NCBI GenBank assembly: GCA_022478985.1
Contig: JAKSZP010008012.1
Location: 116,414 to 180,413 of the forward strand
DNA length: 64,000 nucleotides
Origin: Massospora cicadina
Lineage: Eukaryota > Entomophthoromycota > Entomophthoromycetes > Entomophthorales > Entomophthoraceae
Reading direction: 5' to 3'
Both the position numbers and the translations under genes were made by a program. Each line of letters starts with the position of its first letter. The first letter of the stretch is position 1. Below are positions 1-12,800 of the stretch, piece by piece. Under the pieces are notes generated by a model. It was not told the origin of the DNA. It made no database searches and worked only from the letters and a program-made list of their open reading frames with translations.

Positions 1-22
1 TTCATCCACATAGTATAGTTGC

Positions 23-1050
23 TGATATAATTGGTTGATAATAGTATGACGACCATTATCTGTAGTTAAATGAAATTCTTAGATCTCATCCCAACGCTCA
101 ACCAGTATTTCTACTCAAAATACTTGTGATGTCTCAAATTAGGATTCATTCCCTCGTACCATCTAACCCAATCTTCTCTGAGATTTCCATTGACAGTTCT
201 CCTGTTTGACACATAGTAAGTAGCAATCACCAATTTTTTTCTGCTTCTTCTCTGAATCCCTGCTCAGATCCTTACTCTTTTCCTTAAAGAGTTTTCCAAT
301 TATCACACACAGCAATAATATCCCTGAGAAAGAATAGAACAAATGGATGCTGGAGTTTATTAAACTGGTATATCTACTATTTACTTTATAAGGTACAAAA
401 ACTGTTTTTTATTATGAGTGAACTCTAGGGAATTTATAGTGAGGGATTCAGTCGTCTTACCCTCAGTTGACACCTATTTGATTAAACGGCAACCATTGCC
501 ATTGAATCACCCATCCTCATCTCAGCAGCGATGGTCTTCCCCATCCTGGCTAGGATTCCATCATTGGGCATCCTCAAGACCTAAAACGATGAGTTGGAGA
601 ACGTGTCCCTAACATTTTCCTCTTGATCCAAGCAAACCAACCATATTTGGCTAGCGACCTGCTTAGGTAATGGGACTTGTTACCAATTAAGGCAGATCAC
701 AAACCAACTGATCAATTTGCTAGTTGCGGGAGGCATCACTCACCTCATAACTTACTACTTACATTCCCAATCTTTTGGTGAAGATACCTGACCAATCCTA
801 ATTGGTACACCTAATAGTTAATCACTATCAGATGCCCCTATTTCATTGGCAATGCCACCCAACAAGATCTTAAGCTTTCATTTGAAATGAGCCCCAACGG
901 ATCTGATCAGGCAAATATCCTAAAATCCCCCAAATTTAGTTACCCCAAAATCAGGGTCAACAAATTCCTAATTCTCCTAGCATTAGGGAATTATCTCCTA
1001 GCAATTCCTGGTAATTTAGCCGGCTGGGAATATGGGCAAAAATACCAACA
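23..1050. repeat. Solo-LTR-like repeat, copy 1 of 3
   Basis: This is the first of three same-orientation copies of an about 1-kb repeat; the others are at 19692-20689 and 43781-44780. Matching landmarks include the block around 430-720 (near a stretch reading ATTTATAG, then CAGTTGACACC or TTGGCGCC) and the later block CCAACTGATCAATTTGCTAG. The best-fitting ends are TGATA at the left and CCAACA at the right, the TG...CA ends of an LTR. The flanks read gttgc on the left and gttgg on the right, a possible degenerate 5-bp target duplication. I found no internal coding region next to this copy, so a solo LTR is the simplest reading. The strand of the parent element is unknown. The short open frames inside are probably spurious. 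Confidence 0.6.
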
Positions 1051-1914
1051 GTTGGCCTTCAGGATGAGTTATTATCCAAAGCACCTGCTAGAATACCTCT
1101 GGTACAGCCATCTATATTGAGGGATGCAATGAGAATAGTGAACTTGCAAGACCTAGCCAGGAATTCCTAAAATTAAAAACATTGTCTTTAGATATCCATC
1201 AAACTTTTTAAATTCATAAATACATTTAAATTTTTAAAGACTTATATCTAAACTAAAAATGTAAAGGGTATAATTGGAGCAATAGTGGAACCTGTCAGAG
1301 TCTGCTGCATTATAAGCATATTAACATAGAGAAAGGATCAAATGCGTTTGCTGAAAGGGAAAGTTTCGTGATCCAGCTATGGTAGACTAACCTTTTAAAT
1401 TTTATGACACTGGGATGGTTTCATACCGTCCATCTGACTTAGGATCAAATTTTGCCAACAAGTTTTCTCCTGGCACAATTCCAATTGGTGGATTGGTGAC
1501 ACTTCATCTGGTGTGTGGCTGGGTGCGCCCATGTCCAGGTGACACATGGGATCCCAATTGAGTAGTGAAGGGTTTTATTAAAAATTTCTTTATCAGATAT
1601 GGACTTGCGATTGCTGGCAACAGAGTGAAATGACGTGAGGATTTCAAAGCCTGAAACTGACTTGACCTTTTTGTTTTTGCCAGATATCAATTTCAATTTA
1701 TCAGAAGAACTCTAACCAACAAAGACTACCTCTTGCAGGGAAGAATCCCTGCCAACCCTCTGCTGGCAATGGCTCCTGGCCACTACCACTTCCCAACGCA
1801 CAACCAAATTTTCTGGACCAATCTCAGGTGGTTGGAAAAGGGGTGAGGTGCGATTTTCAAGGGGTACGCCATAATCCACCTCCCATCTACCATGTAGGCT
1901 AAGTTTCTCAGGGT
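1051..1914. other. Stretch without recognisable gene
   Basis: About 860 bases of AT-rich sequence between the solo-LTR-like repeat and the 5' LTR of element M. The only open frame of note (minus strand, 1696-1445) shows no motif I recognise, and no match to other parts of the window was seen. Confidence 0.5.
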
Positions 1915-2472
1915 TGTTGAGATCACTACCTTAATTAAATATTTGAGTACATCTTATGACAGTAATTGAAATAAATCTAAAGATTTAAATTGAAACTAAA
2001 GTCAGGAATAATCACTGATTAAAGTTATCAAGGCCTCCTGATATTGGGGTTCAAACCTGACTTATGCAATTAAATGTTGCTCGACAGAAACATTATGATG
2101 TTGGGTTCCAAACTTAATCTATGAGGTGATTAAATAATTTTTAACAGAAGTAACTAGAATGTCACAAAATCCCCACTTGCTTCTATAGATCAATTTGTAA
2201 ACAATTGAAGATATTTCCCTATATTATGCCCTGATCTCCTAGATAAATTGTTTTTTTGAGAAAATAGAAAGATACTCTCTTTTTGTCATCTATTATTAAC
2301 TTACTATATTAATTTAGGAACAAAAATTTATGGATATGCCTCTCAAAGAATTTCACCATGAAGAAAGACTATTTATAAAAAGTAGTTAATTTTAAGTAAT
2401 AGCCATCAAGTACTTTGGGTGTCCTAGTCTATTTCTTGAAGAACGTTTTGATTAAAGATTCCTACGTTCTGA
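1915..2472 (+). repeat. 5' LTR of element M
   Basis: Read on the plus strand, this matches the reverse complement of the element L LTRs (4048-4597; 14717-15055 plus 16956-17162). It begins TGTTGAGATC where L begins TGTTGGGATT or TGTTAGGATT. Shared blocks are the GTACATCT region near 1950, the AATGTCACAAAATCCCC block near 2158 and the TGTCCTAGTCT block near 2420. The right edge, about 2472, is inferred from alignment with the end of the L LTR and may be off by some bases. It opens the + strand element M, whose gag follows and is cut by the insertion of L at 4048. Confidence 0.65.
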
Positions 2473-4047
2473 CAAAACGGGTTCTCCCTACCAGGTTACA
2501 TCATATTTCCATTAAAGTTATTAGAAATTAACAATAACAATTCAGTGTTGGACAACTTCATAGATTATGATGCCGCTTGCCTCAATGATTAAGAGGTTAA
2601 TATGCATGTAGGAGATATGGCAGCAACTTACAACCTCTTATTTACAACATTGATGTAGATAAACCTCCCCTCTCCTCACATGTAGCAATATCAATTATTA
2701 AACTATGACTTCGCTGAAGCTCTCCAGCTCCACTTTCTGAAGCCTTCATCCCTAGGGTCAAACAAATAGAAGATGAGCACTCGTGGTACCATCCCATATA
2801 ATGAGTTTAACAGAAAGTTCCTCGCTAGATGGAAAACAGGTCAAAGAAGGATGTTTGAAACACTAATACATCAATTCGTACATTCCACCCTGTACCATCT
2901 ACTATGAGTAGTTGGGTTCCATCATCAGGAACTGCTTCAGCATTTACAACAATTGGGAACTCTACATTTAGAACTTCTCCACTTCTATTAATTCAATTTC
3001 CTCTTCAGCCTTGAAAACTGAAGTGCCATATTTAAAAATTGGCGACTCATCAAAAATATGCAGGTTGTGTAACACATCTAGATGAAGGAATCACGGGAAT
3101 GTTCAAATGGAACTTTACAACTGTTTTAGTCAATTAAAAATTGTAATTTATAATCAGATAGGAGATCATACCATTAGAGTACAAACTCAAATTGATAAAC
3201 TTTATGCCATCCATAGATGAACGTCTTATTCTCTCAAAGAGTTAATCTATGACATACACAATTCTCAAGAAAATATTCGTTCCTCTGAACCACTGGGGAT
3301 GCCAGGTGACGCTGGCCCTCCTGGAATGCCTGGAGAAACTGGAGCCCTGGTCATGATGGCCTACCTGGCTGAGTGGTCCCCTGGACACCCAGGGCCACCA
3401 GAACCTACTGCTGATTAAGAAATCCCAGACAATCACCTTCAGTAATTTTTTTCTATATTTAAAATCTTGATTTCCAGATTAAGACGTGTAGCTCAAGTTG
3501 TGCAACTCAATTGAAGTGAAGTGCATCTCCTCCATGAAGTTTGTCTGAATGCTCATTATGAACGTCTTGACAGCTTGACTACTTTACTAGCTGTGTACTA
3601 GGTTGGAGCAAAGAATTGCTATCACTGAGCAACTTCAACTCAAACTTTGAGATATTACTGCCAGTTTAAAAAACACTGTTTTGGCAATTACTATCTCTTC
3701 ACCACGAAATTGGCTATTCATTCCACCTATATCCTAGTAGATTTAGTCATTGAAGATATTGATGACTTTGGAAGTCAAGTGATGCTCTTCATCCCAACAA
3801 ATATTCCGGAGATGCCTTTTCCTCTTTGGGAGAAGGAGCGCCCCCAGTGTTGGTTCATGTCGTTCAGCCTTCATTTCCTGCAAATAACACGTTTAAACCT
3901 TCAACTAAAGAGAAGTACATCCCATGAGAAGGGGAGCATCTTATTTTTTATATTGTTTATAAAAGTGTTATGGAAGAAGCCACCAATAACCAACAACTTA
4001 AAACATAACAAATTGCCTTAGCCACATAACTTAGGACATTATAAGGA
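2473..4047 (+). pseudogene. gag: Element M gag, 5' part, with collagen-like region
   Basis: A decayed gag (structural polyprotein) of a Ty3-like element. It aligns along its length with the L gag on the opposite strand (13522 down to about 12060). A coiled-coil-like stretch (QTQIDKLYAIHR then SLKELIYDIHNSQENIRSS) at about 3185-3285 leads into Gly-X-Y triplets at 3287-3415: GMPGDAGPPGMPGETG, then after a frameshift and a stop GPPGHPGPPEP. A second helical region follows (ISRLRRVAQVVQLN). The frame carries stops and shifts, so it is dead. The sequence ends at the L insertion and resumes at 17163. A host collagen-like gene is the alternative, but the LTR upstream and the L copy make gag much more likely. 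Confidence 0.7.
3287..3420 (+). other. Collagen-like Gly-X-Y segment in M gag
   Basis: Glycine falls at every third residue over about 12-14 triplets. There is one frame change after GETGA (alternative frame GHDGLPG, then a stop) and a return to GPPGHPGPP. Proline is enriched at X and Y. It is homologous at the DNA level to 12640-12780 on the minus strand, so the two triplet runs share an origin. Confidence 0.75.
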
Positions 4048-4597
4048 TGGATGGGGTGTTAAACCAATAGTTCTTTATTTAAGGAGTCCAGGAGACCTGA
4101 AGTTCCTGGGTGAAGGTTTAAAGGCCTTACTTTTCTTATAGAAAAGTCTACACAAGACAAAATTCCTTGAGTGATAAATCCTAAAGAAGTTTCATCATTA
4201 ATTGAATATAGGTAGACTAAAATTATAATGAAAAAAGAGAGCAATTTATTTTCATAAAAAATGGATTATATAGAAGATCAGGAAGTTATTCTTGGATAAA
4301 ATCTCCAAGCATTTATAAGCTGAGATCTATACTAAATACTAATTGGGGTTCTGCGACGCTTTGGTCACTTCTGTCAAACAGGATCTGATCTCTGCATAGA
4401 GCAGATTAGAATCCTGATATACGGAGGTTTTGGTCAAGTAACACTCAATTTCATACATTGGGGTTAAACCTTGATATCAGAAGGCTTTGCTATATTTGGG
4501 GTTTCTCCCAACATTAGTTTTAGCTATATTTTTAAATTGGGTTCAAATTCCATCATCAGATGCACATAAATCTTTAATTTGGGCCAGAATCCCAACA
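4048..4597 (-). repeat. 3' LTR of element L
   Basis: A direct repeat of 14717-15055 plus 16956-17162 (550 versus 546 bp once the LINE satellite is removed). On the plus strand it starts TGGATGGGGTGTTAAAC and ends AATCCCAACA. Shared internal blocks include ATCTCCAAGCATTTA near 4302, CTTCTGTCAAACAGGAT near 4367 and AATCTTTAATTTGGGC near 4569. Confidence 0.75.
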
Positions 4598-4649
4598 ACG
4601 CCCAGCTCTAGATCTTGGCGCAAGGGAAAATGGCTGGAGAAATTGACTG

Positions 4650-5610
4650 TGTACTTGATTTATCACAGTTCCCTGAGCAACCTCCACAACTGAGTTTTCA
4701 TTACCTCATTTATAAATAACATTGTAGGGCCCTGACCAATTGGTTCTCATTTTTTATTATCGCGACCATCAGGTCAATAATGGTAGAAAAGAGCTAGTTT
4801 GCCTGGTTGTAAGGTATTAAGAGGAACATGATTATTGTTTACTGAAAGTTTCTCTAGTAATTGTAACAGACAAATTCTCAGAAGCCAGGGCTTGAAGTTA
4901 AATAATCTAATTGGCAATACTTCTCATAATAACTTCAAGGGGATAGGGGGAAGATTGATCTAACATGGGCTGTACTTTAGAAAAAAGCTGGAAATTCCTT
5001 CCATAAAAAGTTTTCAATTGAGACAACTTGATAATATGATGATAGCTTATTTGATAGGCCCGAATTTCACTAGGCAAATTTTGGGGCCAATGAAGAGGGT
5101 CTGTCATGGCCATTTTCCAGAGGGTTGAGGTTAAAGTACCATTTACATGCTCTACCTATCCATTATTTTCAGGATGGTGAGGGTGGGAAATAACTTAGCG
5201 GACTTCATTAGTTCAGCCTAATCATTCACCAAAAAAATAAAAAATATGACTATTAACAGAGATAATTATTTTAGGGAACCCATACTTAGTGATAATTTGA
5301 TTATATAGGAACGTGGCGGTAGCTTTTGACAAAGTGGATGGTAGAGGTACAGCTTTTATCCACTTAGTTAAATGATTGACAGCTAAAAGGAGGAACAGAT
5401 AAACATTTGAGGCTCAAAGGAGAGGTTTCACAACGTCAATACTAATAGTATGGAGGGGTTCACAGGTTAGATCCAATGGATGTTTAGATTGGGGATTAGG
5501 TCCAACTTGACTTTTACATAGCATATAGTACTCTAATACATCTTGAACTGAGATGAGCATTCCTTCCCAATAATACTGAGCTTGATCCACTAGTGAGTTT
5601 TCCAAATTTC
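4650..5610 (-). pseudogene. Element L integrase relic
   Basis: Integrase inserts the cDNA copy into the genome. The minus strand shows the lead-in to the core (QYYWEGML, then HTISIDVVKP with the first catalytic Asp) near 5590-5420. The core is decayed through about 5400-5150. The C-terminal domain has PYNVIYK near 4720 and VEVAQGTVINQVHSQFLQPF ending near 4640. The VHSQFLQPF ending resembles VHTKFLWPY at the end of the element E integrase, so the two are related. No chromodomain follows. Several frames are needed to read it, so it is inactive. Confidence 0.7.
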
Positions 5611-5869
5611 TCCATGGATGAGTTGTAGATGTCCCTTAAATATGATGTTGGTAAGAGCTGAAGATCATATGTAGGGTAACCATTGAGATATGATTTTGTA
5701 CTGATTACAATTTCTAGCCTTAGTTTTGTCAACTTTTTTGCTAATTCTTTTTGATAGGTTGGGGACTCATTTTTCCATAATTGTGGTTGGGTTAAGAGAT
5801 CGTAGAGCTGATCTTCCTCATGGTTGAGTAAAGTTAATATGGAGAGCTGTGATAGACAATCCATACTTT

Positions 5870-7290
5870 GTTGTATGGGCTCTGGACAAATGAATAAAGG
5901 AAAAAGTGTAGTTTTGAAGTTTTAACACCCAGCGCTAACCTCTTATCAGGATACTTCATTTTTGAATCCATTGTAATGAAGCATGGTTGTTAATTATGGT
6001 GATATGATTCTCATATAAATAAGGTCAGATATGATTTATGGCCTTTAGTATCACCAAACATTCTCGTTCTGTAACACTATAGTTGCATTCATCTCTGGAT
6101 AAAGTTTTATTATAATAGGCGATGTGATGATCCACTAAGTATTCATTATGCTGGGATATTATAGCACCTTTAGGTAAATCGCTAGCATCAGTAAAAAATA
6201 AAAAGTTTTTGTAAAAATTAGGACGTATAAGTACTGGTGAGTGGGAGAGAGCTGCATGTAGTAGGTCAAAGGCAAGCTATTGCTCTTCTTTCCATTAGAA
6301 AGGTATAACCTTCTTCAACAAATATTAGAGGCTCAGAGGTATTAGCAAAGTGTAGATAAACTAGTGATAACAACCCACCATCCCTAAAAACCTGTACATC
6401 ACATTTAATTTTGAGGGGTGACATCTTAGAAATGTTCATAACTTTGTCATCCATCAGGGATATTCCAGCTTTAACTACCTTATGGCCCAAAAAGTAAATT
6501 TCACTTTGGAAAAAGGAGAATTTTGTGGCTTTTTTTAGGGAAGCTTGTCATAACTGCCAGAAAACTTACCTTAGATGTTCCAGATGATTAGTAAAAGTTC
6601 TAAAAACAGTGATATCAATGAGATAAACTAGCACACAAGAGCGTTTTTAAATCTCCTTAAGAACTATCCATGGTTCTTTGGAAGGTGATAGGGGCGTTAC
6701 AGAACCCCTTCAGCATTCAGGTAGGCTCAAATACTTTTTTACTTGGAAAAAGGGTGCATTTTTCATGGTCTTCAGGCATTAAATCGATTTTTAGAACCAA
6801 CTGGTGAGATCCATAGCTGAAAAATAATGGGATCATAACAATAAGCATAAAGAATCATCTATACGCTGCAAAAGTTAATTATCTTTTTTGTTTATGGAAT
6901 TTAGTCAGTGATAATCCATGAAAACATGGTGTCCGCCATCCTTCTTCTGAATTAAGAAAAGTGAGGAAAGCCAAAGGCTTTTGAAAAGGCACAAGTAACC
7001 CCATTTCCAGCAATTGCTTTAACTCTAGGGCTACATGAGATTCTTCAACTTTAGATTTTCAGTATACTTAAGATTTAAATGTGTAGTAATTCTCATTCTC
7101 AATTTGGTGAACTACTCCTGACATTTTTCTGTAGTCACTTGGTCCCAAAGAAAAAATGTTGCTGTATTCCTTAAGGAGGTCTTCAAAATTCTGGCTTTTG
7201 AGGGGAGTAAGGTCGTCTTAAATTTTACTTTTGACAGAGCTAATATGTGTATGGGATTGAACCATAAATCTTGTGAGGAGCCAAAACTGC
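5870..7290 (-). pseudogene. Element L reverse transcriptase and RNase H relic
   Basis: Ty3-type RT with its lead-in (SNIFFLGPSDYRKMSGVVHQIE) near 7190-7110, FSAMDL near 6805, a palm motif reading VYLIDITVF near 6620 where YLDD is expected, and the thumb (LGHKV-like GHKVVKAGISLMDDKV) at 6490-6440. A connection and RNase H region runs to about 5870. The first Asp of YLDD is Ile here, and many stops interrupt the frame, so the enzyme is dead. It lies directly downstream of the dUTPase segment. Confidence 0.75.
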
Positions 7291-7299
7291 TCATGTCAG

Positions 7300-7570
7300 C
7301 AATATTTTCAATAGAACATAATTTTATATAGGAGATGGGGTCATACTGAGGTACTTAAATGTGTGTTTCATTAGACTCCTAATAAAATAGTGATAGATTT
7401 TTCATAGGCGGGATCCAAAATCCTAGGGCAGTTCAACGCTTCTTTGATAAGAGAGTTTGGGTGTCAACTTAGCTCTAAAACTTGATTAGGAGGAATTTTA
7501 ATCTTGATCCTCAAAACCATATTTACTTGAGTAAGTGGTATTTTGATGTGATGGGGGGCATATATGGGTA
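7300..7570 (-). pseudogene. Element L dUTPase domain
   Basis: dUTPase hydrolyses dUTP to dUMP, limiting uracil in reverse-transcribed DNA. On the minus strand I read PHHIKIPLTQVNMVLRIKIK, then IPPNQVLELS, a stop, SLIKEALNC and PRILDPAYEKSITILL. This follows the trimeric dUTPase plan: hydrophobic strand, IPP turn, serine motif, then a GVIDPDYRGEI-like motif. It sits immediately upstream of the RT lead-in, as in elements A, B, E and I. One stop codon and a worn C terminus show it is inactive. Confidence 0.65.
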
Positions 7571-7614
7571 TCCCACCCTTGGCGTCCAAAGCCTAAGGTG
7601 GTAGCAGTAATTTT

Positions 7615-7792
7615 CAATTTATTTGAGGCAAGCTGACCAGAGATGGACTTTACTGAAGAGAGAAAGCATTGACATAAAACCTGAGTAGGGTAAACCCTGT
7701 CAAAGACAGTTATCCACCACCAGATTGGGACTCTGATTTTTTCTGATTACGTCATTTGTAAGGTTTTTAGTTTTTAGACCTAATAACCGCCA
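7615..7792 (-). mobile_element. 5'-truncated SINE
   Basis: Matches the body and tail of the full-length SINE at 62069-62352: the GGCAAGCTGACCAG tail block, CCAGATTGGGACTC, and TAGACCTAATAACCGCCA. It lacks the tRNA-like head. It is flanked by an imperfect duplication, gtggtagcagtaatttt (7598-7614) and gtggtagcttaatttt (7793-7808). Its minus-strand tail ends in AAATAAATTG, like the other LINE-dependent elements here. It lies between the L dUTPase and the older ORF1-only insertion. Confidence 0.7.
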
Positions 7793-7809
7793 GTGGTAGC
7801 TTAATTTTA

Positions 7810-9390
7810 GCCTCAAAGTTTTGATACTCTACTAAATAAAGAAGTTAGGGTTCTTCTTATTAATGGTCTAGTAGTATGTATTACCTCAACATATTGGCTA
7901 TTTGAAATTCAGCAAAGGAAATAAGATTGGGCACATAAGTAAAAATTGATGCGCCGGTGGGGTTGGGGTAGTTGAAGCCATAAAGCAAATCTTTCTGAAT
8001 CAAAATGCATGTGCGGCCAGCTTTAAAAGATAGCTCTTCAATATCAAATTTGGCATCCTTGGGGATTTCTATAGGGAAGTTAGGTAAAGGAAAGTCCTCA
8101 AAAAGTGGCACAAACGCTGTATAGAGGGCTTGGCGAAAGAGGGAGTCAGTGGTGGCAGCGGCTGCATCAACAGCCTTTTGATGAATTGATTTGTAGACAG
8201 TTAAACCATTATGAGGATGGAAATGGCAGTGGGGAGTTGAACAGGAGGGATAGATAAAAATCGTGACCAGGCAAAGCTAAGTTTAATTCTGTAAGTAATT
8301 TTATCATCGTTGATCCATTCAAAGGCATCAAATGGACTTGTTGTGGCCAACTCTAGGCCAGCGACAGGAGATAGCAGGGTGGCTGGAGCTGATTGACACG
8401 CACTGTGGACCATGACAATTACGCCGTTGCATGAGCAGCCATCTGCTCAGGATTATTTGGGAGGTCAACACTTGGTTTGGTGGAGCAGTTGGAGAAACAC
8501 TTGAAGTAGTCAAGGGGGAAATTGATCCTCACGTATAAATTAGTGAAATAAGAGGCAGGGCTTACACTAGAGGGAGGAGCGGCGAAAACAGCATTTGCGG
8601 AAAGCGCTGGGAATTTGTGATTTAAGTGGTTGATAGTGCAGCACACATGACAAATAGAGGTCGTTTTAACATGTGCCCAGAAGGGATGATCAGGAGTGGA
8701 TCTGATCATGGCGTGGGGGTATTGTGAGCCAGGTGTTGTGGCAGAAAGGGCGGATTATCATGAATGCATGAGGCCCAGCAAGATGATCAATGCCATTTGG
8801 CACCACAAACTGCGCATGGGGTTGGCGCTATAGGCAGCCAAAACTATCGTGAGCTTGTGGTGAATGTGTTCAGGGAAGAGGTGGGAAGGAAAGTGGATAA
8901 ACTTTACCATAAGTATGGTCGCATCCAGAAATCAAGTTCTGATAATTGGTATATGTGAGCTTTTATAGATCAATGGCAGCTGTGCTGCTGCCATGGCTTG
9001 GGCTTCACAAGAAAAGTTAATATTAAAGAACTCCTTAAAGGGGCGGAAATGATTAATCCGGCAGGTTTGTAGACCGCCATGGCCATCTTAATGATGGCCG
9101 CGCTTGTGTAGTATAAAATGTTCCCATACTTGACCCAAAGGCCAAAAATGCAGGTTGCTCTGAGGGAGTACCAAGGGGATTCTGAGTACCGCCTGGGAGT
9201 GTGCAAGGTGGTGGGATAAGTCCTGAGACGTGATGTAGAGATTTGTATTTGTGGGGCCAGCTGGGCCGTCCCAAGGGCGTTTTGGTGGTGTCCAATAAAT
9301 GACAGGAGGCAGAGCACTGACGCCCCATGTGTGACAGTGGGTGTCAATCTAGTTGACATAGACTAGGCTTTGGTGAGGGCGAAGCAATTA
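7810..9390 (-). mobile_element. Older ORF1-only LINE satellite (ORF1 pseudogene)
   Basis: A minus-strand decayed protein of the same plan as the element at 15056-16937. A domain reads AAIIKMAMAVYKPAGLIIS near 9110-9050, where the relative has KAIIELATVAFAPAGFIDF. About 410 bp later a zinc-knuckle reads CHVCCTINHLNHKF near 8660-8620, a CCHC pattern whose last Cys is Phe. A C-terminal region continues to 7881 (FEDFPLPNFPIEIPKDAKFD). Spacings match the younger copy. No LINE ORF2 is present. Edges are approximate, and no target duplication was recognised. Confidence 0.55.
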
Positions 9391-9829
9391 AGATTAAAAA
9401 CTTTTTTAAAATTTGAATTTGATCAAATAAGTGATTGAAACAAAAGAGATTTAGCAAGAGGTATTTTCTTTATGGTTAAAAATACAATTAAAGTCCCACA
9501 TAAGTTGTACTCCAAAAAGCAGTCTATAGTTATTTTATCTAACACAGTAGCAGAAGTGGTAATTAAAAGTTTTCCAAATTGGAGGTAAAGCAGAAAACGC
9601 TCCCATTGCCTTAGTCAACTGATTACCTGCCATCCCATATCCAGCTTCATAAATAAAATCTGGAGCCATTTTTACTTTCTGGATAAGTTGTGAGGATAAT
9701 ATATTAGCTGGTTGACTGGTGATTTTTATAACCAGTACCTTAACCTTTTAAACAAACTCTACTTAAACCACAAAGAGCTCAATTGTGAATTAGCAGCTAA
9801 TAAACTCCTGTTAGTAAATTGTAGTTTTC

Positions 9830-9874
9830 TTTTTTAGTACTAGATGGTCCCAACCCAAGGGGGGATTCATCGAT
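9830..9874 (-). mobile_element. 45-bp micro-insertion ending TAGTACTAAAAAA
   Basis: On the minus strand the insert ends GGGACCATCTAGTACTAAAA plus a short A run. It is flanked by near-identical duplications gttagtaaattgtagttttc (9810-9829) and gtagtaatttgtagttttc (9875-9893). The same 3' end occurs at 19224, 21351 and 47200. The structure is that of an extremely 5'-truncated retroposon copy. Confidence 0.75.
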
Positions 9875-9899
9875 GTAGTAATTTGTAGTTTTCAAGCGG

Positions 9900-12800
9900 A
9901 GGATTTTGGCCATGACCAAACTCAGGGTTTTCAATGTGTTTGAAGGTTTTATTGGCTAACGCTTGTCTCTCCATAGAGGAGCTGACAAAGAATTTATTTG
10001 GGTAGTTTACCAAAATTAAAAATAAATAAAGCTGAAGGTCCTTATTTCTTAAAATATTAAGCGGTGATTTATTTTCTCATGAGCAGCTATCACAAAACAT
10101 CCCAAGATATTAAGCATAGAAATAGACCTAAAATGAGAAGATTGAGTCACTTAATTGTCTTCAGCATAGGGGGCCTCCTACCCTATACTGACTGATCTTT
10201 TGCCAACTTATTTTGATGAATACAAGAAAAGTTTATAGTGTGGTTGTTTTCTTACAATAAGTATAAAATAATTTCGGTGTAGGCAATTTGGGGCATAACC
10301 AATAAAACTTGATCCACGGCTTATTAAAAAAACGTGTTGCCCAGTGAGGTTAAATAGTTTGGTAGGAATCTCAAAGATGGCTTTCTTGATATGGAGGAGA
10401 GATGTAAGGTTGGATCTCATTTCTTTAAGATAGTTTAGTATCAGGCATATTATTAAATGCTGGAAATGAGGCAGTGATGATGTGAAATTTTAAGAATTGC
10501 TCGCTTGATTATTTAATTCCTGAATGCTTAATAGAGCTGAAGTTCAGCTGAAGGATCCCCAAATTTGCGAGTGGCTTACAGTATTTTGACCGTTCAGAGA
10601 CTCACTAGACATCTTCAAATAGCCCTGACTCTTCTGGCCGTTTTTGGGCTTGATTTTTATGCTGTAATTAGGAACTTCAACTGATGCAGGAAAAGATGCA
10701 AGCTGTGGATCTTGAATCCCAGCTTGCCGACACTCTCAAGAGCAACTTAGGATAAAAGCCAAGCGAAGATATAATAAAATAAATCTTTATTTTAGATTAG
10801 TTACTTGATAATTATTTATTAGGATAGGCGCCAGTATTTATACCTCTAGGGCATCTCCTGGCCACATTCAAGAATGCAATCTCACAGATTATTTTCCATT
10901 TCAGTTTGGCTCTTAAACTGATATGACTGAGACCTATTGTTAGGTTTATTTGTGGCAAAAAATTCTCATAAATGTGAGCTTTTCAGGGACAAAACTGCAA
11001 CAATGAGCGTGCAAAATGGTCCTAAGATCATCTCAAAAAGAGTTTAATCATAATGCTGACAAAATATAAATTCTGGGAGATTTTGTGGTTTTTTTAAATA
11101 ATGATGTACCCTTAATCAGGCTGTCAGCAGGCCTCTTAATAGCACTAGGTACTCCTACTTGGGAGGTCCATGTGAAAGTGCTATCGTGCTGGTTACGCAT
11201 ATCAACATATGAAAATTATTTTAGGACCAGCTCAAATATGTTTTCATCATACAGCTGATGAAAACAACTACCTGATGGGTTTTCAACTGGCCCTCTCAAT
11301 AGCACTAGGTACTTACATTTATGCAGTCCATAAGCAAGTGCTATTGCACTGATTAATTTCTTTTTATCCTTTTGTTTATGTGATTTGTAGATGTTATCTT
11401 TGGGTCGATCCTGAGCAATTTCTCATGCTGATTTCTTAATATTGGTCAAATTAGTCAGGACTAGTTACTGAGGGATTTAGTGTAGCTGTAATCAGCCCAA
11501 CTGTGTAAGTGTATTTGTCCTGAGCTTCCAATAGATTGATTGGATTGATTTGATGTTGAGTTGATAGGCCCATGATGAGTAGTTGCAGTGAAGATTGGCC
11601 TGAATGTGCAGGGGTATTTTGCCTGGGGTTAGGTATTATAATCAAATCCGCATTGTGATAATTGTCCTGTTCCATGTTATTGCAATAGGCTATAATTAGA
11701 GTATTAGCTCAAGCATTAGGAGGGAAAATTGGCCCAATCTGTAGTTTGTTAAAGGCTTCTTTTTAAGTCAATAAGAGAATCTGACAGATGACATCATCTA
11801 GTGTAAGATGATTCCACGCAACCAAAGTTTGAGCCTCAAGGTTAATTCAATGGGCGAAATTATTTATGGTTTTTCACCATTTGAGGTTTATTCCCATAAA
11901 AGTTTGTTTTTAATTTGATAAGATTAGTTTGCTTTTTAATTTCTAAAGCCAAAATTCTTGGATTCATTCTAAGTATGGCAATGAATTAGATGACTTATCA
12001 TAATTTCTTGAGCTATGCGGCTAAGACTGTTTTGTCAGGTGTTTGAGCCATAAATTGTTATGCCTTCTTCCATATCACGTTCATAACAATTATGATAGAG
12101 AGATGTTATCTTTCCTGGGTTTTACTTCTTGTTATATGGAGGTTTAAATGTGCTATATGGAGGGCTTATGGCCAAAAAAGTGAATTGACACCAGGTGCAC
12201 TCCTTTGCCTAGATAGGAAGCATTATTTCATAATCTTTCATTAAGATGAAGAGAATTTACTTGATTTCATAGTCATTGATTTCTTCAATTAGTGAATCTA
12301 CTAATCATAGGTGGCACAAAGAGCTGATCTCATGGCGATGAACTGGTTTAACTGACAAATTTCGCTGATTAAATTGGTAGTCTCACAAAGTTTGAGTAAA
12401 TGTTGCTCAGTGGTTAGCATTCTTTAGATCAAGCCTTGCAACACAGTGGGTAAAGTAGCCAAATTTTCAAGGAACTTTTGATGAGTTTTTAGAGAAACCT
12501 TAAGGAAAGAGAGGCACTTCAATCTATGTGATTAGCACTCCTTGAGCTATGAGTCCTAGTTGGAATCAAGATTTTGAATTTCCCAAATTAATGACTGGAG
12601 ACGCTCATTGGCTTCCTGGGGCAGCACTAGGTCCAAGAGGGCCAGGGGGTCCCAGTGGCCCAGGGGTTCAGGGGATCCATGTTGACCAGCTTGACCATTG
12701 CAACCAGGGGCTCTTGGCTTTCCCGGAATTTTAGAAGGGCTAGCATTGCCCGCCATCCCTAGCGGCCCTGAGCAACGGATATTCTCTTGAGAATTACATA

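Noticed and set aside
9830..9874. Similarity of TTAGTACTAGATGG to the end of 5S rRNA
   Set aside because: Only a few bases agree, and the orientation set by the A-tail is opposite to that of a 5S transcript.
12549..12756. A small host collagen-like gene
   Set aside because: The same segment exists in the M gag, and both copies are embedded in LTR elements with helices and capsid-like sequence around them.
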